Shown here: positions 20,638-30,226 of the stretch, one piece after another
Layout of the letters: each line of letters opens with the position of its first letter
How positions within the stretch are numbered: the first letter of the stretch is position 1
Assembly: GCA_035235625.1 (NCBI GenBank)
Contig: CP141149.1
Coordinates: forward strand, 9,392,893 to 9,456,892
DNA: 64,000 nt
Direction of reading: 5' to 3'
Origin: Saururus chinensis
Lineage: Eukaryota; Streptophyta; Magnoliopsida; Piperales; Saururaceae
The notes under the pieces: generated by a model
What the model saw: the letters and a program-made list of their open reading frames with translations, nothing else
What the model was told of the DNA's origin: nothing
Databases searched by the model: none
Program-made: the position numbers and the translations under genes

Positions 20638-21863
20638 ACAGCAGATTTTTGTACTATTTGCATGATGTTTATTTCGGTGATTCAACTTTAACATGCCAAT
20701 TTCATGTGAATGTGGAGTGTTTTGAGCTATAGTATGCTACTAGAAAGGCATACCATTGATGTTATGAAGTTGAGGTATATATTTAGAGTTATGTGGAATG
20801 ACTTATGGTTGGAGGTATGATGTTGGTATTGCCATCTTGAAGTTATGAATGGTTGATTCTCTATGGTTAAGTATATTTTTAGTAGAACTACAGCCTACTA
20901 ACGGACTGATATGTCATGTTAAGTTGTGGTTAATTGATGTGTGAATGATAGTGAACTTCATGGCTTAAGGATGAAGTGAATGTTCTTATATGTGTTTAGC
21001 TTGTGGTTGAGCTTTGATTTGAGTTATGATTTCAATGATTATTCTCCTATGATTTCCACTGGAATTCATGATTAGATGTTAATTCACATGTGTAGTGTGG
21101 TAGTGAGTTAATTTCAAGCATGTTGATATACATTGAGTGAAGTGCTTCTACTAGGTACACACGCACATATGTGGGGTTTAATGATAATGTTGAAGCTTGA
21201 TATTATAATTATGAATGATGCATTAGGGGCTGATGAGAGCACTCATCATGAATTAGGATTCATGTATGCCTTGCCCACGTATGTACCATGTTGCATGCAT
21301 CATGAAAATGGATTTCCAATTGAGGCTTTATTGAGGTTAATCGAATTTGATCGATTGGATGCAATGTGGTGAAATTGTGTGCCGGATTGATTGGTCGTGG
21401 CTTAATCGAAACTTGATTGGTCCGAAAGGACATGTTTTGATTTGAGTTCCTGTGTGGAACGAGTGCACTCCTCGGGTTGGGTCTAGAGAAATAGAATTAT
21501 GTGGGGACGAGTTGTGTACTTGTCTTGCAGATTTGAGATTACTGTTATGAGTGTCATCTGGACCCTGAGAATTCAGTGTGGTATGCCATGTGCACCCGCT
21601 ACCACGTGTTCTAGGGTTCCCATTGTAGGAGTTCGGGTTCTCCCCTCTGCAGGAGATGTCCCTGGGCGAACACCCTTCCTCTAGATTCTCTGTGTGAGAA
21701 TGGGACTTCCTTGGCCAGGATCGTCCAGGGCGAGCAGTCTTAGGGATTGACAACCCCGAACTTCTTGAATTCTTGTGTAGAATTTTGGACCATGACACAC
21801 CTTCGTGGCCTTGTCTGTGTTCCTGTCTGTGCGACACTAAATTGTGATTTCTCCTTGATGGAG

Positions 21864-22122
21864 GTTGATACGATGTGATGCATGATTGGATATGTATGTT
21901 AGAGATACATTTCATGCAGGTGGATATGATGTGATGCATGATTGGATATGTATGTTAGAGATACATTTCATGTAGGTTAATATGATGTGATGCATGATTG
22001 GATATGTATGTCAGAGATACATTTCATGCAGGTTGATATGATGTGATGCATGGTTGGATATGTATGTTAGAGATACATTTCGTGGAGGTTAATATGATGT
22101 GATGCATGATTGGATATGTATG
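21864..22122 (+). repeat. 56-bp tandem repeats in LTR A (left part)
   Basis: Units start at 21864, 21920, 21976, 22032 and 22088. Each carries GATGCATGATTGGATATG and TTAGAGATACATTTCATG. The array is broken inside the fifth unit by the 5-kb insertion and continues at 27113-27320 with about three more units. Related arrays with diverged units occur in the other long LTRs (for example 61380-61560). Confidence 0.9.
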
Positions 22123-22592
22123 TGTAAGGTCCCTGATTTTTCTACGATTTTCTGGGATTTTTCTGCCATTTTTCTGGTCATTTTCGGCAGGAAAATGTGA
22201 CGTTTCAGCGTATGGGTATTTGTGTCTTTTCCCATATTTATACCCGTAGAGTCGGGTGTGGGGCTTAGTCGCAGGCCACGGGCCTCGCTGCGCGCTTACG
22301 GCGCGAATTTTGGAGGTTTGACGCGTAACCAGTAGGTTAACGCGCATTGGGGACGTAAGCGGGAAAAAAATAAAGGAGAACAGATAAAAGATCGGGCTCG
22401 GCCCGATCCGGATTCGGATGTGAACAGTGCGCCACCGCCCCCTTTTCGCCTATTCACTGTGCCCGGCCGCCGCCGACCGCCGGCAGGCCGCTGGACCGCC
22501 GCGCCGGCTCCGACCTGGCCGTGCGACGGCAGGGGAGCCACCGTCCCGGCCCCACGGCCGCTCCGCCTCGATTTTCCCGGTTTGCCCCTTTC

Positions 22593-23261
22593 ACTGTCAT
22601 TTTTGGATTCCGCCGCCGCCGTAGGCCGGCAAGGGCCGGCCAGCCGCCCACGGCTCCGCCATGGGCCGGCGACAGCGGGAGGCCACTCCCCCCGGCCCCG
22701 GACGGCCCCAGCTCCGCCGTCCCGCTCCCTCTCTCTGCTGCCCTGTTTTTCGCCACCCGACTGTTTTACGCCGTTCCGCCGCCGCCACGGGCCGGCTCGG
22801 CCCGACCGGCCGGCCACAGCTCCGCCCTGGGCCGGCGACGGCGAGGAACCCCTCCTCCCGGCCCGGTGGGCCTCCGTTCCGCCGCCCGTCCTCATTCTTC
22901 TCTCTGCCCTGTTTTTCCGCCGGCGAACTGTTTGGGCGATTTGGGGCCGCCGGCGGCGAGCTGCGGCCGATCGGACCTCCGTCCGGCACCGCCTTGCTCC
23001 GGCGACGGTGAGGAGCCCCTCCTCCCGGCCCGGTGGGCCTCGGCACCGCCGCCCCACCCTCTTTCCCCCTCTGTTCACTGTTCCGCCGACGGACTGTTTG
23101 GGCAAACAGTGGCCGCCGGCGGTGATTTGCGGCCGATTCGGCCTTCCCCCAGTCCCGCCTTGCTCCGGCGAAGGCAGTGGGCTACACCTCCATGCCCGAC
23201 TCAGCTGCCGCCCCCATGGCCGCTCCGCCCTTACGGGTTTTCTCCGGTCGTCCCCTATTTT
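22593..23261. repeat. four GC-rich imperfect tandem repeats of about 167 bp
   Basis: Units begin near 22593, 22761, 22928 and 23094, each opening with CTGTTTT- or CTGTTTGGG-like sequence. Later come GGCCGCCGGCGG-like and CTCCGGCGACGG-like blocks, and in two units CCCCTCCTCCCGGCCCGG. A partial fifth unit may precede them. The strong GC bias contrasts with the AT-rich surroundings and produces long overlapping open frames on both strands. Confidence 0.75.
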
Positions 23262-24439
23262 TGGCCTGCGTCCGTTTTGGACGCGGTGACTGACGTTATT
23301 AGTCGGATGCCGGATTTGATTTAGCGGACCATAGTTCGGCTCCGCCCCAGCCCGGTGACACCAGTGGGCCACCCTCTGGGTCTTGTTCAGCCTTGCGGCC
23401 CGTAGCTACAGCTAGTCTGCCTTACCGGCATGTGTGCCGTTGACCCTTCTTGCCCATTTTACGCCGTCGGTACCGGACGGCCTCGGGCAAGAATTAGTAT
23501 ATCTTACCTTGACAAAAGGTGGACGAGTTCACCTGCTCAGGCCTTGGCCAGTGACGGCCTCATAGCCTTTGCTCGACCGTGAACCCTCCCCTTGCTCTCT
23601 GCCGTGCGAGATGCACAGCTGCCCGCACTATGGGTTTTGGTTGTGGGTGGCGATTGGCGATGTTGCCGCTTAGATTGGCCACCGCTAGGGCCTTAGCCCG
23701 GTTGGCTTTTGTGGGCCATGAGTCGCCTCATTTCAGCCATCTCCCCCGCCCTTTGGGCCGCGTGTGCATGTGGCCATGCGTGTACTTCTAGGTTTAGGCG
23801 CCGCATTCGTGCCGCCTAACCATCGGTTGGCTTTGCCACCGAGTGGAGTTGACCACTAGAGCTGTCCTCCACCTCTCCTTTGTTCTCGAGCGTTGCCCCA
23901 CGCTCTCCGCCCTTATGTGGGCCTTTGTTGACCGGAATCATTGCCGTTGGGTGCTGTCCACGGCCGATTTCGACGTCTTTGTGGCCGGCTGAGCACGTTT
24001 TAGCCACCGGCCGATCTTCAGTGTACACCATCGACTTCGGGTCGCACCGCCACATATGTTGGCACGACTTTTCTCCCGGCCGCCCTAGTGTGCCGCCGTG
24101 GATCGCGGGTTTTGCCGCATTGATATCTGACACTCTGTTTGGCCGTGATAGTTCCGGCGCATCTTGAAATCCTCGGGACAGCAGCTCTCTCAGCCAGGCA
24201 ACGGTTTTGACCGCCAACTCCGCCGCCGACGCCGCCACCGTCGTGTGCTCGCCATCGAACGTCATGATTACGAGGTAGGGGAGCTTTGAACTCGTAAATT
24301 CATGAAGCATGCTTTGAATGAGTAGCAGCATGCTAGGATTGTATGATTCCATGCTTGGATGTTAAGTAACGATCCGATTGCATGAGGTGCGTGTAAGCAT
24401 GATTGTATGGCATGATTGATATGCATGAGATGTATGCAC

Positions 24440-24680
24440 GTTTTATGGATGTGGACTATGTATGCGCTGGCGATGGCTAGCAAATATGTCAGTATGCTAT
24501 GTATGGGTTATGCACGTGCTAGTGATGGCTAGCGTGCATGTTTGAAGTATGTAAGAATGTGTGTGCACGTGCTAGAGATGACTAGCGTGTACGTTTGATG
24601 TATGCATGTGCTAGTGATGGCTAGCATGCATGTTTGACGTGTGTATGCATGTGCTAGTGATGGCTAGCATGCATGTTTGT
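24440..24680. repeat. short tandem array with GCTAGTGATGGCTAGC units
   Basis: At least five diverged units containing GTGCTAGTGATGGCTAGCG. The same motif, amplified in a different register, is found in the related fragment at about 33990-34250. This supports common ancestry of the two LTR sequences. Confidence 0.8.
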
Positions 24681-25439
24681 AAGTTATGTATGTATGACCG
24701 TATGTATATGTTATACGTATGTGTGAGACATACGTATGTATGATGGCATTTTGCATATGCTTTGGATGTGCGTATGTGTTTGTGGGCAGAGGTATGGGCG
24801 ATGGACAGTAAGAGGTAATGAAGCTCTGTCTGAATTTGGATGCGGTTGTGTAAGCGTATGACAGAGGATATGAGTATGACGGGCAAGGATTAGAATGGAT
24901 CAGTTTGGGGTGGATTGTATGTTGGGCATTTGTCAGACAGTAAGAGTGTTCATAATTGTACAAGCATAACGTACAGATTATGAAGTGAAAAGTAAGTATA
25001 ATAAGTGAGATATAAGTAAGAGGGCGACAACTGGGTTGGCTCTGAGGAGCGTTATTTGAGGATGCCAGTGTAAGAGGTTTTGGCCATAAGATGGATGGCG
25101 AAGTGTAAGACTGTAAGGGTTTGTTGTACGGTGAGTTTTGTCCATGATGTGGACAGGTAAGTGAAGTCTGCTGCCTTGACGAACTGGGGTTTCGATCGGG
25201 CTCAGCTTCGGTGTGATCAGTCGAGGACTGTGAGTTTGTGTGGCATAATTGTACCGCATAATATACTTAATTCAAACTGGAATTATAAGCACAGCTAATG
25301 ATAGCGTTGTGAGTTTGAGACCTGAGGGTTCGACGGATTAAGTTCCGTGTTTGAGCTGGCCGCTGATGAGTTGGCCGAGCATTTATCATGTCTTGCCATG
25401 GTGTTTATCCTGCGGGATGTTGTCTGTGTGCTATGTAGA

Positions 25440-25825
25440 GCACCGGACGTCTGATGCTCTGTTGAGAGTGACGTCGTTTTGATTTGGTCTGCGTGCTGTA
25501 TAAGCCCAGACGTTTGATGCTCTGTTGAGAGCGATGTACGTTTCTGACTTTGTACGCGTCTTTGTATGAAGCCCAGACGTCTGATGCTCTGCTGAGAGCA
25601 ACGTATGTTTCTGATTTGGTCTGTGTGCTGTGTATGCCCAGACGTTTGATGCTCTGTTGAGAGCGTTGTATGTTTCTGCCCAAGAGTGGCACTGTATGTT
25701 TCTGCCCAAGAGTGGCAATGGCACTATAAGACCCATTATGGTGGGCAATTCTCTGGCACTATAAGACCCATTATGGTGGGCAATTCTCTGGCACTATAAG
25801 ACCCATTATGGTGGGCAACTGTATG
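25440..25825. repeat. two short tandem arrays in the 5-kb LTR
   Basis: First, about four units containing CAGACGTTTGATGCTCTG and TTGAGAGCG (25440-25680). Then three nearly identical units containing GGCACTATAAGACCCATT and ATGGTGGGCAA (about 25720-25825). Non-coding. Confidence 0.8.
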
Positions 25826-26039
25826 ACCCCTTATGTGTGGGTGTTTATGTTTGCGCGCTCAGGTAAGTAGTATCATGGATCTACTCTTACCTGTTTGATC
25901 CAGTGCCCCATGAGCATTGGTGTGCCTTACCTTCGGAAAAGTCCATGGCGTCTAGTCACTCCCCGGAGGTTAAGGTGTTGCCCCAGTGGCATTCCTTTCC
26001 TTTTCGACGCTGGAGCTTATTAGTTGTAATGAGCTTCAG

Positions 26040-26370
26040 TGGTCGTTGATATGTGTACGATTAAGAGTACGACTGTATGAGTGTGAGTACGACTGTATGA
26101 GTGTGAGTACGACTGTATGTGTATGAGTAAGACTGTAAGCGTATGAGTATGAGCACGACTGTAAGAGTATGAGTACGATTGTGAGAATATGGTTCTGAGT
26201 AAGACAGTAAGTATGATTTTGTGCAGACTGTACGAGTAAGGTCGTGCGAGTCTGATTGTACGAGTAAGGTCGTACATGTATGAGTAAGATGTATGAGTGA
26301 GCATACGATTGTACGAGTAAGGTCGTACAAGTATGCGTATGTTGTATGAGTATTGCGTACGGTGGTACGA
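26040..26370. repeat. degenerate GAGTACGACTGTAT-type tandem array
   Basis: Repeats of a roughly 20-bp unit (GAGTACGACTGTATGAGTGT and variants) grading into GTACGAGTAAGGTCGTAC-like units. It gives rise to the long His/Thr/Ser/Tyr-rich false frames on minus. Confidence 0.8.
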
Positions 26371-27112
26371 GTAAATTGTATGACCCTGGATAAGGGTGTT
26401 TGTGTAAGTTGATTGAATAGTATGTTTTGGCACGATGATGCCTTGATATGATTTTGGCACGATGGTGCCTTCGGTATATCTGTGGCACGTTGGTGCATTT
26501 GGCATGTTTATATGAATTTGAGCATGATATTGATATGCTTCTGCTTCATGTTTGAGTTGCATGACGCATGGATTTATGAACTTATGGAGTTCACCGTTTG
26601 GGATTTCCCCTACTGGGTATTTTCCTACTGAGTATGAAAATACTCACCCTGCTATTTTTTAGCCCCGTTGTACGGGAGGTTTTGCAGGTTGTGCGGAGAG
26701 CTCCTGGAGATGGACGCTCGTTTCAGCGGTGGATTGATTCCCGTTGACTCAGGTATCAGCTTGACTCTCTGCGAGTTATTTGTGCCACGATCTCCTGTAT
26801 TGAGTGAGATGAGACATCATGATGTTTATCTGGACTTTCATTTGGATCAGTTAGTGGACTGTTAGGGGACTTGTACTCAGGGATGCCCGGGAGTGATTTG
26901 TATTTAAAAGTCTATGATCATAGCAGAATTTATTCGTACGTGTGTTTTCGGGTAGCGCCTGAGGATATTTGATTTGACAGTACGATGTTTCACCGTATGA
27001 TGTTTTAAATTATAAACAGGTTTTGATTTTATCGTTTTGACTCCGATTTATGGAAAAAAAAATAATTTCTATGAGTTTTGAGAAAAATGGATGAAAAATC
27101 TCGGGCGTTACA

Positions 27113-27320
27113 GTATGTTAGAGATACATTTCATGCAGGTTGATATGTTGTGATGCATGATATGATATGTATGTTAGAGATACATTTCACGCAGGTTGAT
27201 ATGATGTGATGCATGGTTGGATATGTATGTTAGAGATACATTTCATGTAGGATGATATGATGTTGAGGCATGGTTTGATATGTGTGTTAGAGATACATTT
27301 CATGCAGGTTGATATGATGT
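27113..27320 (+). repeat. 56-bp tandem repeats in LTR A (right part)
   Basis: Continuation of the array interrupted at 22122. About three and a half units with TTAGAGATACATTTCA and GCAGG. Confidence 0.85.
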
Positions 27321-27474
27321 GAATGGCACTATGTGGATTATACACTATGATGCAGGTTTAGGTGATGTGCATGTGTGATCAGAAAATGATACATCTTGTC
27401 AATCTTTGATCTGAATGATTATATTGCTATGCTATCGTATTTCCAATGATGATAGTTATATTAAAAACCATTGC

Positions 27475-27539
27475 TGAGTTTGTTAAACTCACGCCTCTTT
27501 ATTGTGTTTTGTTTTGGGGCTGCGTGGCGCGACACGCAG
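27475..27539 (+). other. LTR hairpin pair, LTR A
   Basis: Hairpin 1: TGAGTTT-GTT-AAACTCA at 27475-27491. Hairpin 2: CTGCGTG-GCGCGA-CACGCAG at 27520-27539. They lie 478 bp before the LTR end. See the findings for the other five copies. Confidence 0.8.
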
Positions 27540-27976
27540 ACAGACAGGATCTCCTCTTTGAGGAAAGATCGGAGACGACTTGGATGTGATCGTGGAGACT
27601 CTTATGTGACTTATTTTCCTTGGTATATGCTTTATGTTTAGAACCTTTGTGTATGGTTCTCTATTGGATTTATGTTACTTTATATAGTTGTGTTGCTTAA
27701 GACCTATTTTAGAGCCAGAGTGGGCTATGGTTGACTAAGCATATGGGTTTGAGACTAGTCGTTTATTTTGAGTTTAAGCGACTCTCTTTCTTTTCTACTT
27801 ATTTACTCTTGCTCAAAGTGGTATGCATACTCCATAATTTTGTTAAGTCGCCCGTAGTTCGGGTTAAGTCTTCCGCTAAACCGTATCTCAATTCCCCTCG
27901 TAGCCCCTGTGCGCTTGACCGGCCCTTGGACCTGGTTTGGCTCGGGTCGGGTAGCACCGGGGCGTGACAAAGTTTT

Positions 27977-27988
27977 TGGTATCGGAGC
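27977..27988 (+). other. primer binding site of gypsy element A
   Basis: TGGTATCGGAGC, eight bases inside the LTR end. It matches the initiator-Met tRNA site TGGTATCAGAGC except for one base. Confidence 0.85.
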
Positions 27989-28117
27989 ATCTCTTTGTCC
28001 AAGAGTAAATAAGGTGTGAGTGACAAGTCTTGCTTGCTTGTTTGTGTGTTTTTTGATTGTTTGGTTGTGTGGTTTTGGGTTATTAGGCTGTATGATTAAT
28101 GTCTAGTTATTGTGTAG

Positions 28118-28675
28118 ATGGCTGGCCCTAATCATGCAGGTGCTATTAACCATTGCAGTGCTAAAGACCCAAGGGTGGACGATGTGTTGACCGGCATTGA
28201 GGGGTTGACATAGATGGTCCAGGCAAAGCACGCGAGTGGTAGCAACTTTGAGTCTCTCTCGCTCGAGGGATTAAAGAAACTTAATCCCCCTAGCTTCAAG
28301 GGTGGATTGGATACCTCTGTGGTGGATAATTGGAGGCTTCATATGGAGAAGATTTTTAGTGCTCGACGTTGCTCAGACGAGGAGAAGACTAGACTTGCAG
28401 TCTTCACGTTCGAGGGCGAGGCCCAGAGGTGGTGGCTATCGATGGAGCGTCAGAGATTCCATGGCCGAGTGGACATTCCTTGGGAGGAGTTCTTATCAGC
28501 CTTTAACGACAAGTACTTCCCCCTTCATGTCCGAGAAGAGAAGAAGGAGTTTCTCAGCCTGCAACAGGGTTCTATGACGGTCTTGGCTTATGAGACCCAT
28601 TTTGTGGAGCTTGAGCGCTTTGCTCCTCGCTTCTTCAGCGATGAGTACGAGTGGGCATGTAAGTTTGAGAATTGT
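28118..28675 (+). pseudogene. gypsy element A gag fragment
   Basis: ATG at 28118 opens a frame (MAGPNHAGAI) that is stopped by TAG at 28211-28213 and continues in frame from the ATG at 28214. It shows the gypsy gag core: PPSFKGGLD, then VVDNWRLHMEKIF, RLAVFTFEGEAQRWW and WEEFLSAFNDKYFP. The zinc knuckle and protease are missing: at about 28675 the sequence jumps directly into the end of the reverse transcriptase. Confidence 0.88.
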
Positions 28676-29370
28676 CTTGCGAACTTTACAGAAGCATCAG
28701 CTCTTTGCGAAGTTTGACAAGTGTGAATTTTGGCTCAAGAAGGTGCAATTCCTTGGTCATGTTATATTGAGTGATGGTGTGGCTGTTGATCCCTCGAAAG
28801 TTGAAGCCGTGTTGAAGTGGGAGCAACCGAAGAGTGCATCGGAGGTCCGCAGCTTCCTAGGACTTGACGGGTACTATCGCCGTTTCATTGAGGGTTTTTC
28901 TAGTAATTCAAGCCCTATGACCAAGTTGACAAGGAAGAATGAGAAGTTTGAGTGGAACTCAGCTTGTGAAGAGAGTTTCCAAGAGTTGAAGAAGAGGTTG
29001 ACTTCAGCTTCGATCTTGACTTTGCCTTCCGGGAGTGGTAGATTTGTGGTCTATAGTGATGCTTCACTTCGAGGCTTGGGTTGTGTACTCATGCAGCATG
29101 GGAGAGTGGTGGCTTATGCATCTCGACAGCTTAGAGTGCACGAGCGGAATTACCCCACTCATGACTTGGAGTTAGCGGCCTTGGTTTTTGCATTGAAGAT
29201 TTGGCGGCACTATCTCTATGGTGAGAAGTTTGAGGTATTCGCTGATCACAAGAGCTTGAAGTACTTATTCACTCAGCGAGATCTTAATTTGAGGCAAAGG
29301 AGGTGGCTAGAATTCTTGAAGGATTATGACTTCACGATATCGTATCATCCCAGCAAAGCAAACGTGGTGT
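28676..29370 (+). pseudogene. gypsy element A: end of RT and RNase H, joined to the MULE
   Basis: Open frame from the last part of the RT connection domain ([31 protein letters not shown]) through RNase H. The catalytic pattern is kept: VYSDAS (Asp), THDLELAAL (Glu), ADHKSLKYL (Asp). At 29370, after KANVV, it runs without a stop into MULE exon sequence ([13 protein letters not shown]). Integrase, chromodomain and the 3' LTR are absent. A deletion has removed the right half of the retroelement together with a small part of the MULE exon. Confidence 0.88.
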
Positions 29371-30062
29371 CAATGTATGATTTTCAGGTTAACTCGCTAT
29401 ATCACCAGGTACATTGCATTCATAGGGCGATATACATCGCGTGCGTTCGTTTATGCATGAGGGGAAAATATCGTGTTAGTGTAAACACATTATTTTTCAT
29501 TTACCGTGTTAAGTATATGTGGCTTACGTAACGATTGTATGATATGTCGTGTAATTGACAACATGATAATGTCATCTATCATGCACTCATACTAATGATA
29601 TTTTCTTCACAGGATGTGGTAAACCTGGTGGATCGTACCTGCACATGTGGTAAGTTTCAACTTCTGGGTCTACCATGTAAGCATGCAATCGCAACAATCG
29701 ATAATAGACACTTCTATATGTTTGAGTATTGCGAAAGATGGTACTCTACTGAAATGTATAAACTGACCTACCGAGAGCCCATACACCCAATGAAGGATCG
29801 GCACCAGTAGGCACCGACTGAAGTTGTGCCTACATTCAGCCCACCTATCCCTCAAAAGCAGCGAGGGCGTCCATGAAAAAATCAGATAGTCAAAAGTACC
29901 TCTCAAAGCCCCACAAAAATGTGGAACATGCAGTCAGTTGGGTCACAACCGCAAACGATATACCAACGCACAAGGGGGCCCCCTCAATGTGGCAGATGTC
30001 CCATCGACAAGACAAAATTGTGTACACAAACAGCGTAAGGAAGGGGAGTGTCGACCAGGCTT
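29371..30062 (+). pseudogene. MURA-like transposase, SWIM zinc finger and zinc knuckle
   Basis: Right part of exon 3 (29371-29408, donor CAG/GTACAT), an intron with hairpin motifs, then exon 4 from 29613 (acceptor TTCACAG). Exon 4 encodes the SWIM finger CTCGKFQLLGLPCKHA (CxCx...CxH), a YCERWYSTEMYKLTY region, and, after a shift of frame near 29870, a CCHC-like knuckle CGTCSQLGHNRK whose last Cys position reads Tyr. This order (DBD, MULE core, SWIM, knuckle) is that of plant MURA proteins. Confidence 0.85.
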
Positions 30063-30226
30063 ACCTTTTCTACCCCCGTTCTTTAGCTAAAATTTTTTGT
30101 ATATGCATCGTGTTATCAACAACATGAAATATGTAATTAACATGTTCCAAAAAACACGAAATGTTGTACATAGGGTATACTCTATAGTTGTTTTGTGTAA
30201 TCGACAACACGACCAAAAGGGATTAC
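30063..30226. other. MULE 3' region with hairpin motifs
   Basis: Non-coding. Contains ATCGTGTTATCAACAACATG near 30108 and GTGTAATCGACAACACGA near 30195, members of the MULE hairpin family. Confidence 0.5.

Larger units (their letters stand above)
22123..27112 (+). mobile_element. 5-kb solo LTR nested in LTR A
   Basis: Starts TGTAAGGTCCC and ends GGGCGTTACA, with LTR-type TG...CA ends. It is flanked by a perfect GTATG repeat (22118-22122 and 27113-27117), and its removal restores the 56-bp array. No coding sequence, PBS or internal second LTR was found, so it is best read as a solo LTR of a family with unusually long LTRs. Parts: a GC-rich domain of 167-bp repeats (22593-23261), several short tandem arrays (24.4-26.4 kb), and the hairpin pair at 26629-26646 and 26664-26676. 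A second, partial copy of this family lies at about 33568-35038. The long ORFs seen on both strands are composition artefacts. Confidence 0.82.
19447..27969 (+). mobile_element. 5' LTR of a Tekay-like gypsy element (A), interrupted
   Basis: Begins TGTAAGGACTC at 19447 and ends GGGGCGTGACA at 27969, immediately before a tRNA-Met-type primer binding site. Without the nested 22123-27112 insertion it is about 3.5 kb. A solo copy of the same family lies at 58912-62192. Visible parts: GTGGGCCCCAC at 19685-19695, TATA box at 19868-19874, palindrome block at about 20536-20637, 56-bp tandem repeats from 21864, and the hairpin pair at 27475-27491 and 27520-27539. It cuts the MULE catalytic exon; no 3' LTR or right target repeat remains. 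Confidence 0.88.

Noticed and set aside
22296-23372. Long overlapping ORFs on both strands in the GC-rich block, up to 358 codons
   Set aside because: High GC makes stops rare in all frames. The products are Arg/Pro/Ala-rich with no domain, follow the 167-bp tandem repeats, and lie inside an LTR.
26020-26562. His/Thr/Ser/Tyr-rich minus-strand ORFs of up to 180 codons
   Set aside because: Products of the GAGTACGACTGTAT tandem array, open in several frames at once.
28302-28577. Second frame inside the gag of element A
   Set aside because: Shadow of the gag frame, which carries the family motifs.
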